64,000 nt of DNA from assembly GCF_033547075.1 (NCBI RefSeq), contig NZ_CP137891.1, positions 868,001 through 932,000 of the forward strand, written 5' to 3'. How positions within the stretch are numbered: position 1 is the first letter of the stretch; each line of letters begins with the position of its first letter. Source of the stretch: Flavobacterium ardleyense (GTDB lineage Bacteria > Bacteroidota > Bacteroidia > Flavobacteriales > Flavobacteriaceae). Positions 8,872 to 18,258 of this stretch are shown one piece after another. Both the position numbers and the translations under genes were made by a program. Under the pieces are notes generated by a model that saw only the letters and a list, made by a program, of their open reading frames with translations, was not told the DNA's origin and ran no database searches.

Positions 8872-9702
8872 TTATTTCTTGATAAATTTCATTGTGCTAG
8901 AAGTGGTGTCTGCAGCAGTTATTGTAATAAAATAAACTCCTTGCGAAATAGCATCTACAGAAATCTGATTGTTGCTAGAGTTTACATCTCCAGACATAAT
9001 TTCGGCTCCTTGCAGATTGAAAATTTTGTAAGACATATTTTCTGAGGTTGCAGATGAAATGTTTAGAATAGAAGTCACAGGATTTGGATAAAGTGAAAAT
9101 GCAGTTTTTGAAGAATCGTTCACTCCAAGAATTCCCGTAATATTAATCGTATAATCTTCAGTTTCTCCCCAATCTAGAATTCCCATTGACGTTTCACCTT
9201 CATTGCATGGTGGTATATTAAAATTGGTGCCTTGCGAAAACTGATCATCTTCGGCGACTCTTACTCTCATGCGAGTTTCACCAAGAAGTGCGGTCGCTGG
9301 AATAGTAATTGCAATTTGTACCAATGTACCTTCACTTATATTTAGAGGTTCGCTCACCGTGCCTAACACTCGCTCTTGCGGTACAAAAATACCATCTTGA
9401 TTAAAATCTATCCAAACGCCATAGCCGCATGCGCCATAAGTATTAAATTTTAAGGTCATCTGATGCATCTGATTTCTTTCTAGATGCACCACCGGCAAAT
9501 TATTGTAAAAGACATAATGCGGAAAAGTATACCGTCCGCCGCTAACATTGTCTAAGCTACCTACTTGAACCTGAGTGATCGCGTTATCAACATTAAAAAC
9601 GCCATTATCAAAAGTCGCAGGGCAGTAAGGTGCAGGGTCTGTAGATTGAGCAAATGTAAAACTTGAAACAGCTAATAAAGCTAAAAGGTACTTTTTGGTC
9701 AT
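8872..9702 (-). CDS. Secreted GEVED-domain protein with T9SS type A sorting domain
   Basis: An exported protein of 276 residues. Residues 1-18 (MTKKYLLALLAVSSFTFA) are a signal peptide. The middle has the GEVED-domain hallmarks: VWIDFNQDGIFVPQERV near 95-112, then MRVRVAEDD and GETEDYTINI near 182-191. A T9SS type A C-terminal domain follows from about residue 203: FSLYPNPVTSILNIS, ending GVYFITI and KFIKK. The protein should cross the inner membrane by Sec and the outer membrane by T9SS, ending on the surface or in the medium. GEVED proteins are often adhesins or parts of secreted proteases, but this one has no catalytic domain. It is monocistronic with its own terminator. Confidence 0.9.
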   Translation of the reverse strand: MTKKYLLALLAVSSFTFAQSTDPAPYCPATFDNGVFNVDNAITQVQVGSLDNVSGGRYTFPHYVFYNNLPVVHLERNQMHQMTLKFNTYGACGYGVWIDFNQDGIFVPQERVLGTVSEPLNISEGTLVQIAITIPATALLGETRMRVRVAEDDQFSQGTNFNIPPCNEGETSMGILDWGETEDYTINITGILGVNDSSKTAFSLYPNPVTSILNISSATSENMSYKIFNLQGAEIMSGDVNSSNNQISVDAISQGVYFITITAADTTSSTMKFIKK

Positions 9703-9883
9703 AATTGTTAGTTGTTAGTTGAGCCAAATGTACAACTAATTCTCTAATCTTTTAACAAATATTTAGCAGAAACCTTAGTACGTAGCACGGTATTCCAGAT
9801 AATGCGAATTTTAAGGAGTCGACATAATTAGAAATTAACAATAGGATTAACGTTTGCTAGTTCTAATCTATTATCTTAATAAG

Positions 9884-9891
9884 TAACTTTG
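9884..9891 (+). promoter_or_regulatory. Bacteroidetes -7 box candidate upstream of uvrC
   Basis: TAACTTTG fits the TAnnTTTG consensus and lies 4 bases before the ATG, implying an almost leaderless mRNA. No correctly spaced -33 TTG was found, so the call is weak. Confidence 0.4.
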
Positions 9892-9895
9892 CAAG

Positions 9896-11701
9896 ATGCA
9901 GTTACCATCTTTAGCCTTACAGATTCAAACACTTCCGGACAGTCCCGGGGTATATCAATATTACGATAAAGAGGGAAAGATTCTGTATGTAGGCAAGGCT
10001 AAAAATCTAAAGAAACGTGTAGCATCTTATTTTAATAAAGTGCATGATATTGGCCGTACGAATGTGCTTGTAAAGAAAATTTTTACCATTAAACATATTG
10101 TTGTTTCTACAGAAAGCGATGCGTTATTACTGGAAAACAACTTAATTAAAACATTGCAACCTCGATATAATGTCCTTCTTAAGGATGACAAAAGCTATCC
10201 CTGGATTTGCATTAAAAATGAGCCTTTTTCAAGGGTATTTTCGACTCGAAGGATGATAAAAGATGGGTCTGAATATTTTGGGCCTTATACAAGTTTCAAA
10301 ATCGTGTACACTTTGCTTGATATGATCAAAGAAATTTATCCGCTTCGAACTTGTAATTACGATTTGACAAAGCAAAACATCGACAGCGGAAAATATAAAG
10401 TATGTCTCGAATATCATATCGGAAACTGCAAAGGACCTTGCGAAGGATTGGAACCACTCGAAACTTATCAGAAGGAAATTGATGCTATTCGCGAAATCTT
10501 GAAAGGGAATTTCAAGCAAAGTATTCGAGATTTTAAGGCTCAGATGCAGCAATATGCAGCGGATTTGGAATTTGAAAAAGCACAACGAATAAAAGTTAAA
10601 ATTGATGTCCTAGAAAATTATCAATCACGCTCACAAGTGGCGAATCCGAGAATTAAAAATCTCGACGTGTTTTCGATTGTGTCAGATCAAGACTCGGCAT
10701 TTGTCAATTTTATTCAAATTTCCCACGGATCAATAATTAGATCCCATACTTTGGAACTTAAAAAGCGTCTTGACGAAACTGATAAGGAATTACTGGAATT
10801 AGCAATTATCGAAATCAGGGAGCGTTTTGGACTGCTTACGCGAGAGATTTTAGTTCCTTTTGAAGTGGAAGTCGGTGAAGGCATCAAAGCTACAATTCCG
10901 CAATTGGGAGATAAAAAAGAAGTTCTTGATTTGTCTATTAGAAATGCAAAATATGTGCGAATCGAAAAATTGAAGCAGTTACAAATCGTAGATCCAGACC
11001 GTCATACAAATCGTGTAATGGCTCAGATGAAAGCAGATTTGCGCTTGTCTGAAGAACCTCGACATATCGAATGTTTTGACAACTCAAATATCCAAGGAAC
11101 AAATCCGGTGGCTGCTTGTGTAGTTTTTAAAGATGGGAAGCCAAGCAAAAAGGATTACCGACATTTTAATATTAAAACCGTCGAAGGTCCTGATGATTTT
11201 GCTTCTATGGAAGAAGTGGTTTATAGAAGATACAAGCGACTACTTGAAGAAGAGCAGCCTTTGCCTCAATTAATAATTATTGATGGAGGAAAAGGACAGT
11301 TGTCATCGGCGTTAAAAAGTTTGGAACAATTAAATTTAAGGGGAAAGATTGCCATTATCGGAATTGCCAAGAGACTAGAAGAGCTATTTTATCCCGACGA
11401 TCCGATTCCGTTGTATTTAGATAAAAAATCGGAGACGCTCAAAATTATTCAGCAGTTGCGAAACGAGGCTCACCGTTTTGGAATTACACATCACCGAAAC
11501 AAACGTAGTAAAGGAGCGTTGGTGTCCTCGCTAGAATCGATTCCTGGTATTGGCGAAAAAACAATGCAAACACTCATTTCACATTTTAAATCGATGAAAA
11601 GAGTAAAGTTGGCAGAAGAAAAAGACATCGCTGCGGTGATTGGGCTTTCAAAAGCCAAAAAAATTACGGACTTTTACGCTGATACTCCAAAAGATTTATG
11701 A
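9896..11701 (+). CDS. uvrC: Excinuclease ABC subunit UvrC
   Basis: The incision nuclease of nucleotide excision repair, which cuts both sides of the lesion bound by UvrB. The 601 residues show the full domain order: GIY-YIG nuclease at the start (LPDSPGVYQYY, ILYVGKAKNL), a UVR motif near 220-245 (FEKAQRIKVKIDVLENYQ), the RNase H-like second nuclease (ECFDNSNIQGTNPVA and LIIIDGGKGQLS) and a helix-hairpin-helix end (LESIPGIGEKTMQTLISHF). The stop codon overlaps the start of the downstream patatin gene by four bases (ATGA), so the two are translationally coupled. Confidence 0.97.
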   Translation: MQLPSLALQIQTLPDSPGVYQYYDKEGKILYVGKAKNLKKRVASYFNKVHDIGRTNVLVKKIFTIKHIVVSTESDALLLENNLIKTLQPRYNVLLKDDKSYPWICIKNEPFSRVFSTRRMIKDGSEYFGPYTSFKIVYTLLDMIKEIYPLRTCNYDLTKQNIDSGKYKVCLEYHIGNCKGPCEGLEPLETYQKEIDAIREILKGNFKQSIRDFKAQMQQYAADLEFEKAQRIKVKIDVLENYQSRSQVANPRIKNLDVFSIVSDQDSAFVNFIQISHGSIIRSHTLELKKRLDETDKELLELAIIEIRERFGLLTREILVPFEVEVGEGIKATIPQLGDKKEVLDLSIRNAKYVRIEKLKQLQIVDPDRHTNRVMAQMKADLRLSEEPRHIECFDNSNIQGTNPVAACVVFKDGKPSKKDYRHFNIKTVEGPDDFASMEEVVYRRYKRLLEEEQPLPQLIIIDGGKGQLSSALKSLEQLNLRGKIAIIGIAKRLEELFYPDDPIPLYLDKKSETLKIIQQLRNEAHRFGITHHRNKRSKGALVSSLESIPGIGEKTMQTLISHFKSMKRVKLAEEKDIAAVIGLSKAKKITDFYADTPKDL

Positions 11702-13923
11702 AAAACACTGTACTTACGCTTTTATTAATTCTTTTATTCTCAAGTTCTTTTGCGCAACACTCTTTAGATTCACTTCATAAAAATAATATTCCGGTCAAAG
11801 TGGGATTGGTTTTGAGTGGTGGAGGTGCCAAAGGATTTGCTCACATTGGAGTGCTTAAGGCCTTGGAGGAGGCTAATATAAAAATTGATTATATTGGTGG
11901 TACCTCAATGGGAGCTATTATAGGCGGTCTTTATGCGTCTGGCTACAATGCCGCTCAGATAGATTCAATTTTTAAAACGACAGATTTTGATGCTGTAATT
12001 CAGGATCAGATTCCTCGAACTTCCAAAAATTATTACATTAAGCGCAACGATGAACGATATGCGTTGACTTTGCCTGTAGATAATTTTAAGATTGGCGTTC
12101 CTGCAGCATTTTCTAAAGGATTATATATCTACAATCTAATGTCAAAATTATTGCATTCTGCTAGAGGTGTGAAAGACTTTTCAAAACTACCAATTCCATT
12201 TTTGTGTATCGCCACAGATATTGAGACAGGAGAGGAAGTTTTACTCAATAAGGGGTATTTGCCTCAAGCCATATCAGCTTCGGCAGCTTTTCCTTCGCTT
12301 TTTACTCCAGTAGAAATAGATGGTCAGTTGCTTGTCGACGGTGGTGTAAAAAACAATTATCCCATTGACGAAGTGATTAAGATGGGTGCTAATTATATAA
12401 TTGGCGTAGATGTACAAGATGGATTAAAATCTCGCGAGAGTCTTACGGGAGCTACTAAAATATTGGTGCAAGTAACTAATCTTGGCATTAGTGAAGGGAT
12501 GAGCAAAAAAATTGAAAATACCGATATTTATATCAAGCCAGATATTAGGGATTATGGCGTAATTTCTTTTGCCGAGGGGAATCAAATCATTGAAAAAGGT
12601 GTGGAAGCTGCTAGGGAAGTTTTTGAAGAACTTAAAAAAGCAGGGACTCCTGGGTATATCAATAAGGGAAAAAAAGAAATCAGCAATGATGTAATTGTAG
12701 ATAAAATTAACATAAATCCACTCGAAAACTATACACGATCATATGTATTAGGTAAAATCGGAATTAAAGATCAAGAATCTATTACCTACGAGGAGTTAAG
12801 GACTGGCGTAGATAATCTTGCTGCGTCGAGGGATTTTAGCACGATAAGCTACACTCTTGATTACGATGAGGAATGTGGCGAAACGATTAATTTTAATTTG
12901 ACCGAAAATCCAATTAAAACCTATTTTAAAGTTGCCGCACATTACGATGGATTATACAAAACTTCTGTATTAGCCAATTTAACTCGCAAAAAATTTCTTT
13001 TTAAAAATGATGTTATTTCCCTCGACGCAATTGTGGGCGATAACATCAGGTATAATTTTGATTATTATATAGACAATGGATTTCATTTCAGCTTCGGACT
13101 AAAGTCGAATTTCAATACATTTAGTCGCAACGTTGGAACTGATTTTAGCGAAGGCGAATTATTGGAACTTTTGGGGGTAAATTCAATTAATATTAATTTT
13201 ACAGATTGGAGTAATGCGGTGTACCTCCAGACAATATTTGCCCATAAATTTGTGCTTGGATTAGGTGTAGAATTAAAACATTTAAAAATTAAATCTGAAA
13301 ATCTTAGTGACAATCGCCCTGACTTTGACAATAGCACTTATGCTAGCGCCTATGGGTATTTAAAATATGATTCGTACGATAATAAATTTTTCCCAAGGAG
13401 TGGTTGGTATGCTTCTGGAGATTTTCAATATTACCATTCATCGTCTGATTTTTCCGATAATTTTCATCCATTTTCTATCGCCAAAGCAGATGCGGGTTAC
13501 GCATATTCCATTACCAAAAACTTTTCGGCAAATTTTCAAACTGAAGCAGGTTTCAAAATAGGTTCAGATAGCGTTCCCTACTTTGATTTTATCCTGGGAG
13601 GTTATGGTTTTGAACCAATCAATAATATTAGATCATTTTATGGTTTTGACTTTTTAAGCCTTTCTGGTGATAGTTATATCAAATCGACTTTGACTATAGA
13701 TTATAGCTTTTTCAGAAAAAATCATTTCAATTTCAGCGCTAATCTTGCAAGTATTGGAGATAGTTTGTTTGAATCTCCAGAGTGGCCTTCTGCTCACAAA
13801 TACTTAGGTTATGCAGTTGGGTATGGATTGGAAACAATGCTGGGCCCAATGGAAATTAAATATACTTGGTCGCCAGAATTATCTAAGGGATTTACGTTTG
13901 TTTCGATTGGCTATAGTTTCTAG
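11698..13923 (+). CDS. Patatin-like phospholipase with C-terminal outer-membrane barrel
   Basis: A 741-residue exported protein. Residues 1-19 (MKNTVLTLLLILLFSSSFA) are a signal peptide. The patatin domain has the oxyanion loop LSGGGAKGFAHIG (about 39-51), the nucleophile motif GGTSMGA with Ser70, and the DGG motif at Asp214, giving a Ser-Asp lipid hydrolase dyad. After about residue 330 come a POTRA-like stretch and a barrel of the BamA/surface-antigen type ending in SIGYSF, an outer-membrane C-terminal signal. Known relatives such as PlpD form outer-membrane lipases of this layout. The ATG overlaps the uvrC stop codon. The protein probably acts in the envelope; its substrate cannot be read from sequence. 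Confidence 0.92.
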   Translation: MKNTVLTLLLILLFSSSFAQHSLDSLHKNNIPVKVGLVLSGGGAKGFAHIGVLKALEEANIKIDYIGGTSMGAIIGGLYASGYNAAQIDSIFKTTDFDAVIQDQIPRTSKNYYIKRNDERYALTLPVDNFKIGVPAAFSKGLYIYNLMSKLLHSARGVKDFSKLPIPFLCIATDIETGEEVLLNKGYLPQAISASAAFPSLFTPVEIDGQLLVDGGVKNNYPIDEVIKMGANYIIGVDVQDGLKSRESLTGATKILVQVTNLGISEGMSKKIENTDIYIKPDIRDYGVISFAEGNQIIEKGVEAAREVFEELKKAGTPGYINKGKKEISNDVIVDKININPLENYTRSYVLGKIGIKDQESITYEELRTGVDNLAASRDFSTISYTLDYDEECGETINFNLTENPIKTYFKVAAHYDGLYKTSVLANLTRKKFLFKNDVISLDAIVGDNIRYNFDYYIDNGFHFSFGLKSNFNTFSRNVGTDFSEGELLELLGVNSININFTDWSNAVYLQTIFAHKFVLGLGVELKHLKIKSENLSDNRPDFDNSTYASAYGYLKYDSYDNKFFPRSGWYASGDFQYYHSSSDFSDNFHPFSIAKADAGYAYSITKNFSANFQTEAGFKIGSDSVPYFDFILGGYGFEPINNIRSFYGFDFLSLSGDSYIKSTLTIDYSFFRKNHFNFSANLASIGDSLFESPEWPSAHKYLGYAVGYGLETMLGPMEIKYTWSPELSKGFTFVSIGYSF

Positions 13924-13936
13924 AAGCAGATTATTC

Positions 13937-14093
13937 TTTAGGAGCTAATCGCGCTATTCACTACAATTCCTCGTTGCAGCACTTTTTTTCCAATGCCACA
14001 TAAGGAGCTTCCTTTGGTCGCTCTTCTGTGTCAGGAAAAAATAGCACCGCTGCCTGCGGGATTTTCGCTACTATCACGGCTAGGGATTTCGTT
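13937..14093 (-). repeat. Family A dispersed hairpin element, degenerate, after the patatin gene
   Basis: Read on the minus strand it starts CCCTAGCCGTGATAGTAGCG and ends AGTGAATAGCGCGATTAGC, matching the two ends of the other copies. TTTTTTCC and GGAAAAAA inside can pair. No other terminator follows the patatin gene. Confidence 0.6.
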
Positions 14094-14143
14094 GTTATTG
14101 AAGTATAGTCTGTTTAAATTACAAAATATGATATGTTTAATAG

Positions 14144-14977
14144 AAGTATAAGTACAACGGTAAAGAACTTCAAGATGAGCTAGGTTTAAACGTATATGAT
14201 TATGGCGGAAGGATTTATGACCCAGCAATTGGAAGATGGATGAATATCGACCCGTTAGCGGAGAAAAGCAGAAGATTTTCTCCGTATGTTTATGCTTTGA
14301 ATAATCCAGTCTTCTTTATTGACCCCGATGGAATGCAGGCAATCGCTAACGAAGGTGATGACTGGATTAACTGGACATCGAGTACTGGCCAACAACACTT
14401 GACTTATGACCCTGAAATTAAGACGATGGATGAAGCTAATGCAAAGTATAAAAATGTAAAGGAAGTTTTTGAAAGTGGAATTGGAAGAAATGAAAGTACT
14501 GGAGAAGCAATAGCTTTTGAAGCAAACGGAAATTTTTCCGTTAATGGAGGTAAAAGTTTAAACTTAGCCGATGGGTACACTACTGAAGGTGGAAGCTATA
14601 TAAATAAAAGTCTTTCGGGGCGTGAACAAATTCTGAAAGTTACTGAAGCGTTACAAGATTATGGAGATACGACCGCTGTTGTAGGATATGCGGCAACGGC
14701 AACTGTTGTCGGTGCTGAAGTGGGAATACCAACTGCATTGGTCGGAAATATTGTATCGGGAATCGGAAGTGCTGGAAGTATAGGTACAAATTTATTCTCT
14801 GGACATTTTAAAGAAGCATTGAAAGAGGCTGCATTTATGGCAGCAGGAGGTGTTATGAGTCGCCAAATTGATAAAGCATCTACGATGACTGTATTAGGGA
14901 CAGAAATTTTGCAACAAAATGTAAGCTTGAAATTGATGGGAATAGAAAGATTAACTGAAAAATACAATAATGAGTGA
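14144..14977 (+). CDS. 5'-truncated Rhs core end fused to a putative membrane-active toxin C-terminus
   Basis: The frame opens right after a stop at 14141-14143 and immediately reads [16 protein letters not shown], then [26 protein letters not shown]: the last part of a Bacteroidetes Rhs core. The thousand or more residues that should precede it are missing, so this is an orphan cassette; the first usable ATG is at 14240. Beyond the core (after base ~14340) the sequence is unique. Its last 100 residues include Gly/Ala-rich hydrophobic runs ([40 protein letters not shown]) that suggest a membrane-inserting toxin, although no named toxin family is recognised. Its 3' end overlaps a small two-span membrane protein gene by eight bases, a likely immunity partner. 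Confidence 0.75.
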   Translation, partial: KYKYNGKELQDELGLNVYDYGGRIYDPAIGRWMNIDPLAEKSRRFSPYVYALNNPVFFIDPDGMQAIANEGDDWINWTSSTGQQHLTYDPEIKTMDEANAKYKNVKEVFESGIGRNESTGEAIAFEANGNFSVNGGKSLNLADGYTTEGGSYINKSLSGREQILKVTEALQDYGDTTAVVGYAATATVVGAEVGIPTALVGNIVSGIGSAGSIGTNLFSGHFKEALKEAAFMAAGGVMSRQIDKASTMTVLGTEILQQNVSLKLMGIERLTEKYNNE

Positions 14978-15161
14978 CCTATTTTTTAGCGTAGCTTCGA
15001 TTATAATTGGAATATGCGGTTTTTTATATTTGATGTTCTCAAATAGAAATAATCAAAGTTCAAATTTGTCAACTCTAAAACATTATGAGGGATTGATTGG
15101 TTTCGGATTTATGATTATTTGTGGTACATTTTACTTACTTAGTACTCTAAAGATTATTTAA
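14970..15161 (+). CDS. Small two-span membrane protein, putative immunity protein
   Basis: Only 63 residues, with hydrophobic segments at about 5-23 ([19 protein letters not shown]) and 44-62 ([19 protein letters not shown]). Its ATG lies inside the last codons of the preceding Rhs-toxin frame, an eight-base overlap that indicates coupled translation. Polymorphic toxins are always followed by their immunity gene, and pore-forming toxins commonly have small membrane immunity proteins, so an immunity role is the best reading. There is no recognisable family. The next gene starts only 13 bases later. Confidence 0.65.
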   Translation: MSDLFFSVASIIIGICGFLYLMFSNRNNQSSNLSTLKHYEGLIGFGFMIICGTFYLLSTLKII

Positions 15162-15174
15162 ACGATTTATTATT

Positions 15175-15630
15175 ATGAAATTAATCATCACACTTACAAT
15201 GCTCTCTGTGCTTCTTTATTCTCCAGTACAGCAAAATGCTATAAAGAGAAGATATAAAATGGAGTTTGAAGAAAAAATTAAATCTCAAAATTCAGTTATC
15301 ACTTTTGAAAAGGAGATTTATCGAAGAAAGCTACCTGATGGAAAAATTGTAAAGGGAAAAATTGAATACTCCGACCAAACCATACTTGTGATTGATAAAG
15401 AAACTTCCTTACAAATGGAATTTTTTGAGAGAGAAATGAAAAATGATACGATTTATTTTAAAACAAAAGATTTAAAAGAAGTTGAGAGTAAAAATAAAAA
15501 AGGAGTTACGCCATCTAAAACTGAAACACAAGTTGACCACGTAGTACCGAAGTCAAAAGGAGGAAGTGGAACACCTAACAATGGACAGGTTTTATGTAGA
15601 GATTGTAATATAAAGAAAAGTAATAACTAG
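15175..15630 (+). CDS. HNH endonuclease-type toxin with an unusual N-terminus
   Basis: Of 151 residues, the last 35 are a clear HNH nuclease: VDHVVPKSKGGSGTPNN followed by QVLCRDCNIKKSN. This type is common as the C-terminal toxin of Rhs and other polymorphic toxins. Upstream there is no Rhs core. Instead residues 1-20 (MKLIITLTMLSVLLYSPVQQ) are hydrophobic and the middle is an unrecognised basic, charged region. It may be an independent secreted nuclease, a toxin whose core was replaced by recombination, or a chance fusion. The DUF4265 gene begins at the very next base after its stop codon, as in toxin-immunity pairs. Confidence 0.78.
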   Translation: MKLIITLTMLSVLLYSPVQQNAIKRRYKMEFEEKIKSQNSVITFEKEIYRRKLPDGKIVKGKIEYSDQTILVIDKETSLQMEFFEREMKNDTIYFKTKDLKEVESKNKKGVTPSKTETQVDHVVPKSKGGSGTPNNGQVLCRDCNIKKSNN

Positions 15631-16083
15631 ATGATAAATATTAAAGACAACTCCGTTAAGGTGGGTTTTGTCCAAAAAACTGGAGAAGGAGAGTTTGAAA
15701 CTGAAACTATTTGGTGTGAAAAAATCGATGATGAAAATTTCATAGTGGATAATATTCCTTTTATTGCCAAAAGAATTTCTTTAGGAGATACTATTAAAGC
15801 TGAATATGATTCAGATGATGAAATGTATTACTTTGATGATTTTGTTAAGACATCAGGCAACAGTACAATAAGAATCATTTTTTATAATGACAAGTATATT
15901 GATTCAACTAGGGAGTGGTTAACTAAAAGTGGATGTGAATCTGAAGTTTTACAGGCAAGAAGTATTGTAGCGGTAAACGTCGCTAAAAAGGTTAATTATA
16001 CTCCTATTAGAGCTTTTCTTGAAGAAGGCGAGCAAAAAGGAAACTGGGTCTATGAAGAATCATGCTTAGAACATGAATATTAA
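15631..16083 (+). CDS. DUF4265 protein, probable immunity protein for the HNH toxin
   Basis: A 150-residue acidic cytoplasmic protein of the DUF4265 type, recognised by its opening (VKVGFVQKTGEG, then ETIWCEKIDDENFIVDNIP) and the conserved stretch LGDTIKAEYD. DUF4265 proteins often follow polymorphic toxins. The ATG abuts the stop codon of the HNH gene with no spacer, so the two are one unit. Its acidic character (many Asp and Glu) would suit blocking a basic nuclease, but the pairing is inferred from position. A good terminator follows about 115 bases downstream. Confidence 0.8.
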   Translation: MINIKDNSVKVGFVQKTGEGEFETETIWCEKIDDENFIVDNIPFIAKRISLGDTIKAEYDSDDEMYYFDDFVKTSGNSTIRIIFYNDKYIDSTREWLTKSGCESEVLQARSIVAVNVAKKVNYTPIRAFLEEGEQKGNWVYEESCLEHEY

Positions 16084-16135
16084 TTTGTTATTAAATCGTT
16101 CCGACATTCCCTGATGGCTCGGATATGTCGACAAC

Positions 16136-16168
16136 GATAGCGCAGATTTGCAATCTGTGCCCACAAAG
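16136..16168 (+). repeat. Family C hairpin repeat, copy 1
   Basis: GATAGCGCAGATTTGCAATC followed by TGTGCCCACAAAG. AGATT pairs with AATCT around TGC. Other copies at 19363, about 19455 and 20454 have GGATT/AATCC instead. Confidence 0.65.
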
Positions 16169-16194
16169 AAAGGCATTGCAAAAGAATTAAAACA

Positions 16195-16221
16195 AAAAAC
16201 CACTCAAATCGAGTGGTTTTC
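16195..16221 (+). terminator. Rho-independent terminator after the HNH/DUF4265 pair
   Basis: AAAACCACT and AGTGGTTTT form a perfect stem around CAAATCG. It ends the toxin-immunity unit and, being nearly symmetrical, could also serve the minus-strand remnant. Confidence 0.8.
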
Positions 16222-16226
16222 TTATT

Positions 16227-16367
16227 TTATAGTGTCGCTACATTTTTAGCAAAAAAGTCTTTAAATTTCTTTTTAGTGAGCATTGTATCAAGCATAGAGA
16301 AAATAATATTTTTATCTTCCAGTTCTTAAATTAATCGTAATCGCTCCATAGTAGTTTTATCTTCAAT
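16227..16367 (-). pseudogene. 3' remnant of an XRE-type transcriptional regulator
   Basis: On the minus strand the sequence encodes ELEDKNIIFSMLDTMLTKKK followed by FKDFFAKNVATL and a stop, the usual end of a small flavobacterial XRE-family regulator. An in-frame TAA lies just before ELEDK, preceded by related residues (IEDKTTMERLRLI). The DNA-binding N-terminal half is gone, so the gene is dead. Confidence 0.55.
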
Positions 16368-16371
16368 CACC

Positions 16372-16428
16372 CAGCAGTGCGAAGTGTAGTTTTCGCTCTT
16401 CGACGGTCTCTGACCTCGAAGCAGATTA
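16372..16428. repeat. Junction repeat at Rhs fragment borders
   Basis: GCGAAGTGTAGTTTTCGCTC, then CTCTGACCTCGAAGCAG, lies just before the truncated Rhs frame. Near-copies are at 18938-18990 and, shorter, at 19293-19337, each beside an Rhs fragment. They may mark old cassette junctions. Confidence 0.5.
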
Positions 16429-16437
16429 ATCACTATT

Positions 16438-18237
16438 TTGTACCAAAACTCTCCAGATCTATTTTCTTTCAAAATAAATTATGATCAGGTCGAGAATCCT
16501 GTTGGTAATGTCACAGCTTTGTACAATGGGAATATTTCCGAAACCTATTGGCGAACAGCAAGTAGTAATATTAAGCGTAGTTACGGCTATGAATATGACA
16601 ATCTCAACCGTCTTACCAATGCTATTTATCTAAAATCGGATGCACAAACCGATGCCTATAATGAAGCATTAAGCTATGATGCCAATGGAAATATTCTGAC
16701 TTTGGCACGCAACGGAAATTATGATATTGCACCAACAACCATTGAAATAGATAAACTCAATTATACGTATGACTCTTATAATCAAAATCGTCTTATAAAG
16801 GTGACCGACTTAACCAATAGTCCTTTAGGTTTTTCTGATGGCGCTAATAATCCTACAGAATATGATTACGATGGTCACGGCAATATGATACGTGATGACA
16901 ATAAAGGAATTACAAGCATTCTATACAACCATCTAAACTTACCAACACAAATCACTTTTTCTGGAACGACTACTCGCAAAATTAATTACCTTTATAGTGC
17001 ATTTGGCACAAAGCAGAAAAAAGTAGTAACGGATGGAACGGTTATCACGACTACCGATTATCTAAGTGGCTTCCAATATCAAAACAACGTTCTTGAATTT
17101 TTCCCGCATGCAGAGGGATATGTAAAATATACCGAAGGGTATTTTAATTATGTTTTTAACTATACGGATCATCTAGGCAATGTGCGTTTGAGTTATGCGC
17201 AAGACCCAAATGGTTTCGCTACAAGGATTCTGGAAGAAACCGACGAAGGAGGTTCGCCGAACACCAAAAAAAATATAGTTTTAGTGAGGCAAAATCACTA
17301 CTATCCTTTTGGGCTTAAGCATACAAATTACGATAATGGAACTCGGAGATTTATGCGAGGCATTGGCGAAGGTGATGATTTTCCAATATTTATTGCTCCA
17401 GATATTTTTGGGAGTGGGAGTTATAAGTATAAGTATAACGGTAAAGAATTACAGGATGAACTCGGATTAAATTGGTATGATTATCATGCTAGGAATTACG
17501 ATCCTGCATTAGGACGTTGGATGAATATTGATCCGTTGGCGGAGTTCGGTCGCAGATGGACACCTTACAACTATGCTCTTAATAACCCAATTTACTTCAT
17601 TGATCCTGATGGAATGAGACAAGCACCAAACGAAGGCAGAAATAATGGAGATTATGATAAATTTAATCAGGATAAAGGGAAAAATTTTGATAAAAGTTTT
17701 GATTCTAAAGAAGGTAAATATCCAGATTATGACTCTAATCAAGCTCCAGAAAATTATGCGGATGTAGAAAATTTTGAACCAAATTATATTGGTGGGAAAA
17801 GTGATGGACCTGGTAAGGGAACAAAAGAAAAAAAGAAAAAAACAGTTAAACAAATTGATAATGTAAAAAAAATCACTAAATCAGTAGAAGGAACTTCACA
17901 AGCTTTAACATTTACAGGTCGCGCAAGTAAATTCATTAAAATGTTAGGAAATGTAGCAGGGCCTATTTCAACAATTTCAGAAGTAGCTTCCAATACTGTC
18001 CAGCTTAAGGATGGTGAGATATCAACAAGCAGATTTTCCTTTAGAATGATTGGAACTGGCACAGGAGCTGTCATAGGAACGTATATAGGAGGCCCCCCAG
18101 GCTTTGTAGTTGGTGTAGCTGTTGATGTTGTATTTCAAGCAACGGAAAGTGCTTACGATACAATAGTTCCTGAAATCGCGAACAGCTTAAATAACTTTGA
18201 AAATACTATGAAAAATGCATGTTTAAATGCAAAGTAA
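16438..18237 (+). CDS. 5'-truncated Rhs core protein with putative membrane-active toxin C-terminus
   Basis: A 599-residue frame starting at a TTG inside what is normally the middle of an Rhs protein, so the N-terminal part is missing and expression is doubtful. YD-repeats fill residues 10-350 (YGYEYDNLNRLT, LSYDANGNILTL, YDYDGHGNMIR, NYTDHLGNVRLSY). The core ends with [32 protein letters not shown] and IYFIDPDGM. The unique C-terminus of about 200 residues begins with an Asn/Asp/Lys-rich linker and ends in a Gly-rich hydrophobic stretch, GTGAVIGTYIGGPPGFVVGV, suggesting a pore former or membrane-crossing region. A two-span membrane protein follows 21 bases later, the likely immunity gene. 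The first part is duplicated at 18933-19270. Confidence 0.8.
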   Translation: MYQNSPDLFSFKINYDQVENPVGNVTALYNGNISETYWRTASSNIKRSYGYEYDNLNRLTNAIYLKSDAQTDAYNEALSYDANGNILTLARNGNYDIAPTTIEIDKLNYTYDSYNQNRLIKVTDLTNSPLGFSDGANNPTEYDYDGHGNMIRDDNKGITSILYNHLNLPTQITFSGTTTRKINYLYSAFGTKQKKVVTDGTVITTTDYLSGFQYQNNVLEFFPHAEGYVKYTEGYFNYVFNYTDHLGNVRLSYAQDPNGFATRILEETDEGGSPNTKKNIVLVRQNHYYPFGLKHTNYDNGTRRFMRGIGEGDDFPIFIAPDIFGSGSYKYKYNGKELQDELGLNWYDYHARNYDPALGRWMNIDPLAEFGRRWTPYNYALNNPIYFIDPDGMRQAPNEGRNNGDYDKFNQDKGKNFDKSFDSKEGKYPDYDSNQAPENYADVENFEPNYIGGKSDGPGKGTKEKKKKTVKQIDNVKKITKSVEGTSQALTFTGRASKFIKMLGNVAGPISTISEVASNTVQLKDGEISTSRFSFRMIGTGTGAVIGTYIGGPPGFVVGVAVDVVFQATESAYDTIVPEIANSLNNFENTMKNACLNAK

Positions 18238-18258
18238 GATAAGCAAATTATATAAAAA

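Noticed and set aside
17509..18074. Minus-strand open frames inside the second Rhs gene
   Set aside because: They are reverse complements of the Rhs core end and its linker with composition artefacts; the plus-strand frame is clearly the real one.
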